Positions 1 to 7,744 of a stretch of 12,496 nt of DNA are shown here, piece after piece; position 1 is the stretch's first letter; each line of letters starts with the position of its first letter. Source of the stretch: Defluviicoccus sp. (GTDB taxonomy: Bacteria > Pseudomonadota > Alphaproteobacteria > MPNO01); contig JAPPHW010000397.1 of assembly GCA_028820945.1 (NCBI GenBank), forward strand, positions 1-12,496, written 5' to 3'. The translations under genes and the position numbers were made by a program. The notes below the pieces were generated by a model, which ran no database searches, was not told the DNA's origin, and worked only from the letters and a program-made list of their open reading frames with translations.

Positions 1-1013
1 GCGATCGGGCGGCGCTGGGCGTCGTAGAGGTCGAACAGCGCCTCGTCCGCCTCGCCGCGCCAGACGCTGACGATCTTGCCGCACAGATTGACCGCGTCGT
101 GGATGCCGCCGTTCATGCCCATCCCGCCGAGCGGGTTGTTGATATGCGCAGAATCGCCGGCGAGGAAGATTCGCCCGTTCCGGTAGGTCTCGGCGACGCG
201 CTGATGCACCGCGTAGGCGGTCCGGTGATAAGTCTCGTAGGGGCCGTCCTTGGGACAGACCGCATGCATCCGCGTCTGCACGGTCTCCTCGCTCACCAGC
301 TCTTCCGCCGTATCGCCCGGCCTGGTCGGCATCAGGAGCCGCCAGAGCCCAGGGACGCGCACGAACACAAACCATGACTCTGGATCGGCAACGTAGGCGA
401 TCGGCGCGAGGTTCTCGAAATGAGTGCCGAAATCGTATTCCGTCGAGGTGCAGAGCCAGAGCTCCGGGAAGGTGAGCCCGGGGAATTCGATCCCGGCGCC
501 GATCCGGATGACGCTCGACGCGCCGTCCGCCGCGATCAGGTAACGGCCGACCAAGGTCTCCATTCCGTCCGGACCCTCGACGTCGAGCAGCACCCGATCC
601 GCGTCCTGGCGGGCCGAAACCGCTTTCGTCGAAAACCTGACATCGGCCTCGGGCATCGTCTCCAGGACATCGACGACGATGCCGTTGAGCTTGTACTGCT
701 CCGCCTGCACCCGGTAGGGGTGGCCGGTGTCGTCCTTGAGGACGCCAAGGTCCCATTCGGCGACGATGCCGCGCCTCGTGTCCCGGTTCTGCCAGATCGG
801 ACAGATAATCCCCTGCGCGATCAGCGCCTCGACGACGCCGAGCTCCTCCAGCATGTCGAGGGTGGGCGGATGGAACGTCGAGGCGCGCAGGTCGAGGGGA
901 AGGCTGTCGCACGCCTCGATCAGCACGACCGGGATCCCGGCGCGCGCGAGCGCCAGAGCGGCGACGCTGCCGACCGGGCCCGCGCCCGCGATCAGAACGC
1001 GATCCCGGTCCAT
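1..1013 (-). CDS. FAD-dependent aromatic-ring monooxygenase (class A, UbiH/MhpA-like), C-terminus cut by left edge
   Basis: A single-component flavin hydroxylase that would use FAD and NAD(P)H to hydroxylate an aromatic (phenol-like) substrate in the cytoplasm. The frame is open from the ATG at 1013 to the left edge, 337 whole codons. Visible motifs are the Rossmann FAD-binding GAGPVGS at residues 10-16, the ribose-binding acid E33, the DG motif (AADGAS, D163-G164) and the second FAD motif RIFLAGDSAH with G286-D287, followed by PLGGMGMNGGIHDAVNL. These are the three diagnostic blocks of the PF01494 monooxygenase family. Its ATG lies 2 nt after the stop of the quinone-reductase gene and has no good Shine-Dalgarno sequence, so translational coupling is likely. 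The family is certain; the substrate is unknown. Homologues related to 3-(3-hydroxyphenyl)propionate or 2,4-dichlorophenol hydroxylases are the nearest guess. About 50-200 residues are missing beyond the edge. Confidence 0.93.
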   Translation of the reverse strand, partial: MDRDRVLIAGAGPVGSVAALALARAGIPVVLIEACDSLPLDLRASTFHPPTLDMLEELGVVEALIAQGIICPIWQNRDTRRGIVAEWDLGVLKDDTGHPYRVQAEQYKLNGIVVDVLETMPEADVRFSTKAVSARQDADRVLLDVEGPDGMETLVGRYLIAADGASSVIRIGAGIEFPGLTFPELWLCTSTEYDFGTHFENLAPIAYVADPESWFVFVRVPGLWRLLMPTRPGDTAEELVSEETVQTRMHAVCPKDGPYETYHRTAYAVHQRVAETYRNGRIFLAGDSAHINNPLGGMGMNGGIHDAVNLCGKIVSVWRGEADEALFDLYDAQRRPI

Positions 1014-1015
1014 GT

Positions 1016-1639
1016 TCAGCGGATTTTCGCGACCGCGCGGTCGATCTTGCCGCGGAACGCCTCCAGCCGCTGCTCGTCCATGACGTTCACGCCGTAGAGG
1101 CTCAGCATCTCGAGCGTCGCCTGCGGCGCGCAGCCCTTGAGGATGCCGCCCTTGAGGACCCGCTTGATCGGCTGGCGAAGCAAGAGGCGGTCGACCTTCC
1201 ACGGCGAGGCAAGCGTGGTGATCGCGAGGCAATGCTTGAGATTGTCCAGGATCGGCGAGATGCTGCCGGTCGCCGCCACGTGGACGAACGCCACGTCGGG
1301 CGCCCACACCCGGTCGAACCAGCCTTTGAGCAGCGCGGGCATCCCGAACCACCAGGTGGGGAACACCAGGATCACCGTCTCCGCGCGCTTCAGCTGGGCG
1401 ATTTCAGCCTTTACGCCGCTGTCGTCGAAATCGCCGAAATAGCTCCCCCGCTCGACCGACGACAGCGGCGCCTCGAAGCCCCGCTTGTAGAGATCGAGAT
1501 GTTCGTAGACGACGCCGTTCGCCTTCAGCCCCGCCTCCACCCGGGCGACCAGATGGTGGCAAAGGCTGTCCTCCAGCGGATGGCAGGAAACGAGCAGGCA
1601 GTTGGCCTCCTCGTTGCGCAGCGTTTCGGTCTCGGCCAC
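1016..1639 (-). CDS. NAD(P)H:quinone oxidoreductase, flavodoxin-like fold (NQO1/MdaB/KefF-like)
   Basis: A 207-residue soluble FMN/FAD reductase of the Flavodoxin_2 family, expected to reduce quinones or similar acceptors by two electrons from NAD(P)H. Typical family elements are the N-terminal phosphate loop strand (LLVSCHPLEDSLCHHL, near residues 15-30), the block VILVFPTWWFGMPALLKGWFDRV (around residues 90-112, flavin ring contact) and a conserved GVNVMDEQR C-terminal region. The chosen start is GTG at 1639, preceded by GGGAGAG at about the right spacing. The gene is the first of a two-gene unit with the FAD monooxygenase and is divergent from the isomerase gene, 84 nt away. A quinone reductase next to a ring hydroxylase makes sense if the hydroxylated product oxidises to a quinone; that link is inference. 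The family call is confident, the acceptor unknown. Confidence 0.9.
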   Translation of the reverse strand: MAETETLRNEEANCLLVSCHPLEDSLCHHLVARVEAGLKANGVVYEHLDLYKRGFEAPLSSVERGSYFGDFDDSGVKAEIAQLKRAETVILVFPTWWFGMPALLKGWFDRVWAPDVAFVHVAATGSISPILDNLKHCLAITTLASPWKVDRLLLRQPIKRVLKGGILKGCAPQATLEMLSLYGVNVMDEQRLEAFRGKIDRAVAKIR

Positions 1640-1723
1640 GTCGCTCTCCCGATCGTCGGCGGCTACACTCTATGAATGCGCCGCGAGCCGGGCAATACGG
1701 CCGGCGCGGGATAGGAGACGCAC

Positions 1724-2464
1724 GTGTCCCTGGATCGGATCAGAGCCGGCGGCTGGCGCGCCCGTATCGGGGTGATCGTGCCGCCCAGCAACACCGTGAA
1801 CGAAACCGAATTCAACCGCCTGAAACCGGACGGGGTGACGTTCCACTTCACGCGCTCGCCGCTTCACCCGGACCCGGCGGCCGACGATTTCTCGGAGATG
1901 ATGCAGGACATCGACCGGGCCTGCGGCGATCTCGCGGCTTGCGCCGTCGACCTCGTTGCCTATGGCTGCACGTCCGGATCGATGGCCTGCCCGGCGGACC
2001 GTCTCCTCGGCCGGATGCGGGACGCCTCGGGCGTCGAGGGACTCTCCACCGCGGGCGCGATCCTGGCCGCGTTGAACGCGCTCGGCGCGACGCGCATCGC
2101 GATGGCAACCCCCTACACCGACGAGACCAACGCCCACGAGGCGGAGTTCCTGGAGCGCCACGGCATCGAGGTCGTCGCCGCGTCGGGACTGGGGCTCAAC
2201 GTCTCGCTCGAGAAGATCCAGCGGATCTCGCGAGTCGCGCCGAAGGCGGTATTCGATCACGCGATGGCCGTCGACCGGCCCGAAGCGGAGGCGCTGCTGA
2301 TCTGCTGCACCGACTTCAACACCGTCGACGCGATCGAACCTCTCGAACAAGCGCTCGGCAAGCCGGTCGTCACCAGCAACGCCGCCACGCTCTGGGCGTC
2401 GCTGAGAGCGGCGGGTATCGAAGACAGGATCGAAGGCTACGGGCGGTTGCTCCGCGAGTTCTAG
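1724..2464 (+). CDS. Maleate cis-trans isomerase / arylmalonate decarboxylase family enzyme (Asp/Glu racemase superfamily)
   Basis: A 246-residue cytosolic enzyme of the cofactor-free two-cysteine Asp/Glu racemase superfamily. The N-terminal GVIVPPSNTVNETEF (residues 16-30) and VAYGCTSGS with C82 are hallmarks of the maleate isomerase/arylmalonate decarboxylase branch. The second catalytic-type cysteine is in LLICCTDFNTVDAIEPLE (C194 or C195), and the C-terminal KPVVTSNAATLWASLRAAG completes the family pattern. In maleate isomerase such a cysteine pair acts on the C=C bond; racemases use it for proton transfer. The start is GTG at 1724, with AGGAG 6 nt upstream (1713-1717). It is the only clear plus-strand gene in the window, divergent from the quinone-reductase/monooxygenase pair and convergent with the decarboxylase gene, whose stop is 12 nt away. 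It could equally be a hydantoin-type racemase or a decarboxylase. Confidence 0.9.
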   Translation: MSLDRIRAGGWRARIGVIVPPSNTVNETEFNRLKPDGVTFHFTRSPLHPDPAADDFSEMMQDIDRACGDLAACAVDLVAYGCTSGSMACPADRLLGRMRDASGVEGLSTAGAILAALNALGATRIAMATPYTDETNAHEAEFLERHGIEVVAASGLGLNVSLEKIQRISRVAPKAVFDHAMAVDRPEAEALLICCTDFNTVDAIEPLEQALGKPVVTSNAATLWASLRAAGIEDRIEGYGRLLREF

Positions 2465-2468
2465 AAAC

Positions 2469-2485
2469 GAGACGCCCTACGTCTC
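2469..2485. terminator. Small inverted repeat between convergent genes, possible weak terminator
   Basis: GAGACG (2469-2474) and CGTCTC (2480-2485) pair over 6 bp around a 5-nt loop, exactly where the plus-strand isomerase gene and the minus-strand decarboxylase gene meet. No T-run follows on either strand, so it is at best a weak or Rho-assisted bidirectional stop signal. Confidence 0.25.
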
Positions 2486-2857
2486 CAGCGAGTCCAGCGC
2501 TTCCTTGGCGTTGCGAAAAGCGTCGACGCCGGCGGGGACGCCGGCATAGACGGTCGCATGCAGCAGCACTTCGCGGATCTCCTCCACCGTGCAGCCGTTG
2601 TGGATCGCGCCTCGTACGTGGCCCTTGAGCTCGGTCATCTTGCCGAGCGTCGTCAGGATCGCCAGCGTCAGCATCGAGCGGGTCTTGTGGTCGAGCCCCT
2701 CGCGGGTCCAGGCCAGGCCCCAGCAATGCTCGGTGACGTGCTGCTGGATCGTATTGACGAAATCGTCGGTCTTGGCCTTCTCCAGCTGCGGGTCGACCCA
2801 TTGGGCCCCCAGCACGTTGCGGCGAATTTCGAGTCCGTCGTCATAGGCTTTGCTCAT
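2477..2857 (-). CDS. Carboxymuconolactone decarboxylase family protein (PcaC-like)
   Basis: A 126-residue small helical protein of the CMD family. The blocks GLDHKTRSMLTLAILTTLG (residues 54-72) and ELKGHVRGAIHNG (76-88), followed by TVEEIREVLLHATVYAGVPAG (90-110), match the pattern of 4-carboxymuconolactone decarboxylase (PcaC), which acts in the protocatechuate branch of the beta-ketoadipate pathway. There is no CxxC motif, so it is not an AhpD-type peroxidase. It is the last gene of the operon: its ATG at 2857 overlaps the TGA of the preceding gene as ATGA, and GGAGGA sits inside the end of that gene at proper spacing. With the ring hydroxylase and isomerase nearby, a role on a ring-cleavage lactone or related acid is plausible, but many PcaC-like proteins in such operons act on other compounds, so the reaction is not assigned. 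Confidence 0.9.
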   Translation of the reverse strand: MSKAYDDGLEIRRNVLGAQWVDPQLEKAKTDDFVNTIQQHVTEHCWGLAWTREGLDHKTRSMLTLAILTTLGKMTELKGHVRGAIHNGCTVEEIREVLLHATVYAGVPAGVDAFRNAKEALDSLET

Positions 2858-3561
2858 CTATCTCCTCCATCCGGAAACGGGTCGGTCTTCAGGAATCGTC
2901 GGCCGCGCCGGCCGTAAGTGACGAAACGGGGGTTCCACCAAGCCTCCCCGGCGAGGCGGTTGCGCCATTCGGTATCGCGCGCCTTCAGCACCTCCGGCGC
3001 TTCCAGGATGTCCGGGCGCCGGACGTAGTGCAGCATCATGTGCGTGAAGGGGTCGGGGTCGCGGGCGACGACCGCCATCATCCGGGCCATCCGCCAGTCG
3101 GGGCAGGCCAGCAGCATCCCCATGTGCTCGGTCCGATACCAGTCCTCGAATTCCGTTTTCGCGCTCTCCGGCACCGCGAAGAAGACGGCGAGGATGTAGG
3201 GGCTGTCGAGCGCGTCGATATCGGCGTCCCCGCGGAGGGCGAAGTCGATCTCGCGCGCGACATAGCGGGTGAATCCGGAAACCGAACCCAGCATCGCTTT
3301 CGTGCGGGCGTCCGGGGTGTATTTGCGCGATCGGTATTCCGCGCTCTCCAGCGTCTCCGCGCCGTCGAGCTCGTAGACGGCGAGATAGCCCGGCCCGTCC
3401 GGCGAAGCATAGCGATGGGCGCTCACGAACCCGGGCACGCCGGTGACGTGGTTGGGCGTGTGGTGGTTGTCGTACCAGTCGTTGAAGCAGTCCTCGTCGC
3501 CCGGCGCCGGCGTCATCTCCGAGAACAGGACCGCGCTTCCCTTGATGGACGGTCCCGTCAC
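2854..3561 (-). CDS. Duplicated dimeric alpha+beta barrel (EthD/ABM-like) protein
   Basis: A 235-residue protein made of two ferredoxin-like half-domains. Each half opens with a beta strand followed by a helix carrying DWYxxxH: D28-W-Y-D-N-H33-H in the first (VLFSEM... near 11-50) and D140-W-Y-R-T-E-H146 in the second (ILAVFF... near 123-160). This is the pattern of small EthD/antibiotic-biosynthesis-monooxygenase-like proteins, here as an internal duplication that could form the barrel within one chain. The start is GTG at 3561, overlapping the TGA of the aminotransferase as GTGA. The longer open frame upstream of this point is the shadow of the aminotransferase. Its own stop overlaps the decarboxylase ATG. 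Such proteins often sit in degradation operons as ancillary isomerase/cyclase-like or chaperone-like factors. No catalytic role is assigned. Confidence 0.82.
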   Translation of the reverse strand: MTGPSIKGSAVLFSEMTPAPGDEDCFNDWYDNHHTPNHVTGVPGFVSAHRYASPDGPGYLAVYELDGAETLESAEYRSRKYTPDARTKAMLGSVSGFTRYVAREIDFALRGDADIDALDSPYILAVFFAVPESAKTEFEDWYRTEHMGMLLACPDWRMARMMAVVARDPDPFTHMMLHYVRRPDILEAPEVLKARDTEWRNRLAGEAWWNPRFVTYGRRGRRFLKTDPFPDGGDR

Positions 3562-4895
3562 GAGACGGCGCGGCAGGCGGCGTCGAGCGCCTTCAGCGTT
3601 TCCTCGAAATCGTCCGGCCCGTGCGCCGCCGAGACGAAGCGGCGCACGTTGGGCAGGACATAGACCCCGTTCTTGAGCAGCGCGAGGTCGAGCGCGCGGC
3701 TCGCCGCCCGGTCCGAATTCATCACGTCGGCGTGGCTCACCGGGTGCCTGTCGGCGAACAGGAACTGCCAGAACGAGGCCTTGCCAGTGACGATGGCCGG
3801 CAAACGGTGGCGGTCGAGCATGGCCTGGCAATCGGCGTTGAACGCCTCCGCCTCGGCGTGCAGGCGCGCATAGAAACCGGGCTCCGACAATATATCGAGC
3901 GTCGCCATGCCGCTCGCCGAGCCGATGGGGCTGCCGTGCATCGTCCCCTTGACGTGGGCGTATTCGGGGGTGGTCTCGAGCCCGGGATCGGCCCGGTCGA
4001 CGATCTCCGCCGGGCCCGCGACCGCCGACAGCGCCACGCCGCCGCCGACGATCTTGGCGTAGGCTGCGAGATCGGGTTCGATCCCGTAGAACTCCTGCGC
4101 GCCGCCGAGGGCGAGCCGGAAGCCCGTCACCGACTCGTCGAACACCAGCAGCACGTCGTTGTCGTCGCAGATCTTCCGCAGCCCGGGAAGGAACTCGTCG
4201 CGCGGGAAGATCACTCGCTGCACCGGCTCCACGATGATGCATGCCAGGTCGTCGCGGTGCTCGGCGACGATGCGCTCCACGGCCTCCAGGTCGTTATAGG
4301 GCGCCACCAGCACGCAATCGTGCAGCGGCCGCGGTATGCCCGCCGAATCGGGTCGGCCTTGCGGGTAGTTGGACAGCGCGTTGGGAATCACGCTGAAATT
4401 CGAATAATCGTGGTTGCCGTGAAAGGCGCCCTCGAATTTCAGGATCTTGTCGCGCCCGGTGTGAGCGCGGGCAAGCCTTAGCGCGTAGGCCGTGGCCTCC
4501 GACCCGGTGGTGGCGAAGATCACCTTCTCCGCGCACGGGATGACGTCGACCAGACGCTCGGCGAATTGCAGCACGGGCGCGTTGGGCGCGCCGAACTGGT
4601 GCAGCCCCCGCGCCACCTGCTCCTGCGCGGCGGCGACCACCGAAGGCGGCGCATGGCCGAGGATCAGCGCGCCGGCGCCGCCGACATAGTCGATGTACCA
4701 GTTGCCGTCGGTGTCCTGGAGCCTGGACCCCTCCCCCTTGTCGATCACGAAGCGGACTTCCTCGGGCAGCTTGTAGCCGCCGAACCCTCCGCCCGGAAGG
4801 GTCTGGTCGGCGATCTCGAAATACGCCGCCTTGTCCATCCCGTCGGGGTGCGCGGCCTCTGTCCCGGGCGCCGTCTCGACCAGCGTATCCGCCAT
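3558..4895 (-). CDS. Class III PLP-dependent aminotransferase, glutamate-1-semialdehyde aminomutase-like
   Basis: A 445-residue PLP enzyme of fold type I. Visible landmarks are the TTGSEATAYALRLARAHTG phosphate-binding block (S132-E133-A134), the FEGAFHG block (154-160), IIVEPVQ (220-226), FDESVTGFR with D253 that would hold the pyridine nitrogen, and AYAKIVGGG with the Schiff-base lysine K281. The N-terminal region lacks features of haem-biosynthetic GSAM beyond the shared fold. Its place in a catabolic operon argues for an aminotransferase or aminomutase acting on a small omega- or beta-amino acid or aldehyde, not for tetrapyrrole synthesis. I prefer ATG at 4895, with GAGGA and GGAG just upstream, over an in-frame ATG at 4913 that has no ribosome-binding site. 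It follows the hydantoinase gene by 54 nt and is coupled to the next gene by a GTGA overlap. Confidence 0.93.
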   Translation of the reverse strand: MADTLVETAPGTEAAHPDGMDKAAYFEIADQTLPGGGFGGYKLPEEVRFVIDKGEGSRLQDTDGNWYIDYVGGAGALILGHAPPSVVAAAQEQVARGLHQFGAPNAPVLQFAERLVDVIPCAEKVIFATTGSEATAYALRLARAHTGRDKILKFEGAFHGNHDYSNFSVIPNALSNYPQGRPDSAGIPRPLHDCVLVAPYNDLEAVERIVAEHRDDLACIIVEPVQRVIFPRDEFLPGLRKICDDNDVLLVFDESVTGFRLALGGAQEFYGIEPDLAAYAKIVGGGVALSAVAGPAEIVDRADPGLETTPEYAHVKGTMHGSPIGSASGMATLDILSEPGFYARLHAEAEAFNADCQAMLDRHRLPAIVTGKASFWQFLFADRHPVSHADVMNSDRAASRALDLALLKNGVYVLPNVRRFVSAAHGPDDFEETLKALDAACRAVS

Positions 4896-4949
4896 CTCTC
4901 CGTCCTCGATCATGCAGGGGTTTCGCGTCGGCGGCGCATAATGCCCGGC

Positions 4950-6998
4950 TCAGCCTTCCGGCGACAACACGCAATCGAGGGATCCCGATTCGTGGACCTC
5001 GACGCGCCACCGCGGCGGGACGACCGACGTGCCGCCGGCCTCCTCGACGATCGCCGGCCCGTTCAGAACGTATCCCGCCCGCATCGCGGCGCGGTCGTAG
5101 ACCGGGCAGTCGACCCATGATTCGTCGAACCAGACCGGTCGCCGCTCGATCAGAGCATCGCCGCCGCGCTCCGGGGCGAACGAAAGCGCGGGCTTTTCGG
5201 CGAGTCCGCGGGACACCAGGCGGATGTTGACGATCTCCGCGTCCGACGCCGCGTCGTCGTGTCCGAAGGTCTGCTCGTGGCGCGCGCCGAACGCCGCCCG
5301 CAACGCCGCCAGCTCAGCGGTATCGGGATCGCACGGCACCGCCAGCGTGTAGGACTGGCCCACGTAGCGCATGTCGACGCTGAAATCGTGCGCGTGACGG
5401 TCGGGCTCGAACCCGTCGTCGATCAGCAGCGCCCCCGCGTCGCGTCGCATCTCCTCCGCCTGGGCCCGGAAAGCGTCGATATCGAGCACGCCGAGACGCC
5501 CGCCCCAGACCCGGACGAAGTCGCGTCTGAGATCGGCGAGAAGCTGCCCAAGGGCCGACAGGTGCCCGGGATAGCGCGGGATCAGGACGCGGGGAATCGC
5601 GAGCTCCTCGGCGACCAGGAAAACGTGCATCGGACCCGCCCCGCCGAAACCGAGCAGCGGAAAGTCGCGCGGGTCGAACCCGCGATGGACCGAGACCTCG
5701 CGCACCGCGCCCGCCATCTTGGCGACCGCGATCCTGAGCACGCCGTCCGCCAGTCCGACGGCATCGTCGGCGCCGACGGTTTCGGCGAGCTTTCCGAATG
5801 CCTCTTCCGCGAGAGACTTCGAAAGCCGCAAGTCGCCCGACAGCGCGCGGTCGTCGGGCAAGCGTCCCAACAGCAGATTGGCATCCGAGATCGTCGGTTC
5901 CGTTCCTCCCCGTCCGTAGCAGGCGGGACCGGGGAGCGCGCCGGCGCTTTGCGGGCCGACCTCGAGCGTGCCGTCCTCGCGGATCCAGGCGATCGAGCCG
6001 CCGCCGGCGCCGATGGTGTGGATGTCGAGCTGCGGCACCTGGAGCGGGTAGGCGTCGATCTGGTTGGCGTGGCTGATCCTGGGCGTGAGCTCATGGATCA
6101 GCGCGACGTCGGTCGAGGTGCCGCCCATGTCGAAGGTGATGCAGCCCGGGACCCCCGCCATCTCGCAGATCCGGACCGCGCCCCCGGCGCCGCCGACCGG
6201 GCCGGAGAGAAATGTGCCGGCCGCGAACTCCGCCGCCTTGGCGAGCGTCATTACGCCGCCGTTGGAGCCCATGATGCTGACCGGCGCGGCGATCCCCTGC
6301 CCTTCGAGCTCGGACATGAGGGTGTCGAGGTAATCGACGATGACCGGCGTGAGGTAGGCGTTGAGCACGCAGGTCGAGAACCGCTCGAACTCGCCCTTCT
6401 CGCGCACCACGGCGGCCGATTGCGAAACCGGAATGCCGTCGAGCTCGTCGGACAGGAAGCCCGCCGCCTTGCGTTCGTTCGCGTCGTTGGCGAAGGCGTT
6501 GATGAAGCAGACGGCCGCCGCCTCGCACCCGCTATCCCGGATCCGTTCGGCGAGTCGGGCCAGGGCCGCCGTGTCGAGTTCCGCAAGCACGGTGCCGTCC
6601 GCCGCGGTCCGCTCTTCGACTTCGAGCCGCCGGTCTCTCGGCACCAGCGGCCTGGGACGCTGGAACTTGATGTCGAACAGCCCGCCGATCAGCCGCCGCG
6701 TGCGGCCGATCTCGATGGTGTCGCGAAATCCTTCGGTGGTGACCAGCGCGGTCTTCGCGCCCTTGCGTTCCAGCAGCGTGTTGGTCGCGATCGTGGTCCC
6801 GTGCACGAAGACCTCGATCGCGCCGGTGTCGATGCCGAGCTCGCCGAGCGCGTTCAGCACGCCGCGCCACTGGCGCCCGGGCAGCGAGGGCACCTTCGCG
6901 GAAAGCAAATCCTGGGTCTTCGCGTCGAGGCAGAGGATGTCCGTGAACGTCCCCCCCACATCGACCCCGATGCGGTATCCGGTCGGCGTTTCGGTCAT
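4950..6998 (-). CDS. Hydantoinase A / 5-oxoprolinase family protein (ATP-dependent cyclic amide hydrolase subunit)
   Basis: A complete 682-residue HyuA-type protein, the usual length for the family. Its N-terminal GVDVGGTFTD (residues 11-20) is the ASKHA phosphate-binding motif. Later come the HGTTIATNTLLERKG block, SGPVGGAGGAVR with FDMGGTSTDVALI (second nucleotide-binding half), IGAGGGSIAWI, GPACYGRGGTEPTISDANLLLGRL and the C-terminal HRGFDPRDFPLLGFGGAGP. HyuA proteins use ATP to activate a ring amide carbonyl (hydantoin, N-methylhydantoin, 5-oxoproline, caprolactam) or a ketone for carboxylation, normally together with a HyuB-type partner. No HyuB gene is in this window. It heads the hydantoinase-aminotransferase-EthD-CMD operon and starts 61 nt after the cytochrome b561 stop. 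The ATG at 6998 has no strong Shine-Dalgarno sequence, but the motif-bearing N-terminus makes it the only sensible start. The substrate is unknown. Confidence 0.93.
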   Translation of the reverse strand: MTETPTGYRIGVDVGGTFTDILCLDAKTQDLLSAKVPSLPGRQWRGVLNALGELGIDTGAIEVFVHGTTIATNTLLERKGAKTALVTTEGFRDTIEIGRTRRLIGGLFDIKFQRPRPLVPRDRRLEVEERTAADGTVLAELDTAALARLAERIRDSGCEAAAVCFINAFANDANERKAAGFLSDELDGIPVSQSAAVVREKGEFERFSTCVLNAYLTPVIVDYLDTLMSELEGQGIAAPVSIMGSNGGVMTLAKAAEFAAGTFLSGPVGGAGGAVRICEMAGVPGCITFDMGGTSTDVALIHELTPRISHANQIDAYPLQVPQLDIHTIGAGGGSIAWIREDGTLEVGPQSAGALPGPACYGRGGTEPTISDANLLLGRLPDDRALSGDLRLSKSLAEEAFGKLAETVGADDAVGLADGVLRIAVAKMAGAVREVSVHRGFDPRDFPLLGFGGAGPMHVFLVAEELAIPRVLIPRYPGHLSALGQLLADLRRDFVRVWGGRLGVLDIDAFRAQAEEMRRDAGALLIDDGFEPDRHAHDFSVDMRYVGQSYTLAVPCDPDTAELAALRAAFGARHEQTFGHDDAASDAEIVNIRLVSRGLAEKPALSFAPERGGDALIERRPVWFDESWVDCPVYDRAAMRAGYVLNGPAIVEEAGGTSVVPPRWRVEVHESGSLDCVLSPEG

Positions 6999-7011
6999 GT
7001 CCGGTTGTTCT

Positions 7012-7048
7012 GGCTACTCTCTTGGAAGGCGCGCGCCGCAGGCTACTC
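7012..7048. repeat. GGCTACTC direct repeat in front of the hydantoinase operon
   Basis: GGCTACTC occurs at 7012-7019 and 7041-7048, 29 bp apart start to start (about three helical turns), within the 61-nt space upstream of the hydantoinase gene. A near copy, GGCTACACTCT, lies at 1661-1671 in the divergent promoter region of the isomerase and quinone-reductase genes. This could be a shared regulator-binding or promoter element; the motif is short and may be chance. Confidence 0.3.
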
Positions 7049-7059
7049 AATTTCTCGGA

Positions 7060-7656
7060 TTAGTCGACCCGGCGCGAGGGAGAGCGGGGAACCAGCATGC
7101 GGCGCAGGGTCGATCCCCGGTCGATCAGGTGGTGCTTGAGCGCCGCCCCGGCGTGGAGGGCGACCAGCGCGACGAGGCCGTAGGCCATGTAGAAGTGGAC
7201 CTCGACGGCCAGGTCCCGGGTCCCCTCCGACACCGCGAACAGCGCGGGCACCTCGAAGAATCCGAACACGTCGATACCGGCACCCTCCGAGGTGGAAATC
7301 AGGTAGCCGGTGATCGGCAGGAGGACGAGCAAAGCGTTGAGAAGCCAGTGCATCGCCACGGCGCCGGCGCGCTCATAAGCCTTCACCTCGGGTCCGAAGC
7401 CGGGGCTACGGTCGGCGATCCGCCAGCCGAACTTGGCCGCGGCGAGGACCAGCACCAAGACCCCGATCGCCTTGTGAAGAGCGAGGGACCGGTTGTACCA
7501 GGGATCGTAGTAGGTGAGCCCCACCATCCAGGCGCCGAGCGCGACCAGCCCGAGCATGGCGAGCGCGAGCGTCCAATGGAAGAATATGGAGACCAGCCCG
7601 TAACCGTCCCTCCCGTTCCTCCACATGGCAACGCTCAGGCGGCCGCTAGCCCGCAT
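7060..7656 (-). CDS. Cytochrome b561 (CybB/YceJ-type), inner-membrane di-haem protein
   Basis: A 198-residue protein of four hydrophobic helices (about residues 25-47, 58-80, 100-120 and 152-176 from this start), matching the bacterial b561 family that moves electrons between membrane quinol and periplasmic or oxygen-species acceptors. Histidines H27, H61, H154 and H168 fall with spacings 34, 93 and 14, closely mirroring the haem ligands of E. coli CybB (His13, 47, 137, 151). The YGLVSIFFHW opening and LHAGAALKHH ending are typical. ATG at 7656 has GGTGA just upstream; an internal ATG at 7626 (MWRNGRDGYG) fits the family length better but has no ribosome-binding site, so the start is uncertain by 10 residues. 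YceI and b561 are neighbours in E. coli too, so the link to the YceI gene 410 nt upstream is meaningful. Confidence 0.92.
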   Translation of the reverse strand: MRASGRLSVAMWRNGRDGYGLVSIFFHWTLALAMLGLVALGAWMVGLTYYDPWYNRSLALHKAIGVLVLVLAAAKFGWRIADRSPGFGPEVKAYERAGAVAMHWLLNALLVLLPITGYLISTSEGAGIDVFGFFEVPALFAVSEGTRDLAVEVHFYMAYGLVALVALHAGAALKHHLIDRGSTLRRMLVPRSPSRRVD

Positions 7657-7708
7657 TTCTCACCATGGCCGGAGAGGAGCCCGCGCCGCGGCCGCCCCCA
7701 AGCCCGGC

Positions 7709-7744
7709 GTCACGGCCTGGTTCCATTGCTGTCCGGTTTAATTC
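7709..7744 (+). repeat. Dispersed intergenic repeat, copy 1
   Basis: CGTCAC, then 9 nt, then CCATTGCTGTCCGGTT followed by TAATT. The same layout recurs at 7981-8020 (minus strand) and 11541-11579 (plus strand), only in intergenic DNA. Copies 1 and 3 share a 19-nt core with one mismatch. Confidence 0.5.

Noticed and set aside
1640..1723. Specific -35/-10 promoters in the divergent space
   Set aside because: Promoters must be present between these divergent genes, but no hexamer pair is convincing by eye, so none is listed.
3562..4242. N-terminal extension of the EthD-like protein to 462 residues
   Set aside because: The extra part is the aminotransferase gene read in another frame and is arginine-rich; the GTGA overlap at 3561 gives a natural start.
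5259..7139. 626-codon plus-strand ORF
   Set aside because: Shadow of the hydantoinase A gene with skewed R/D/H/E-rich composition and no recognisable domain.
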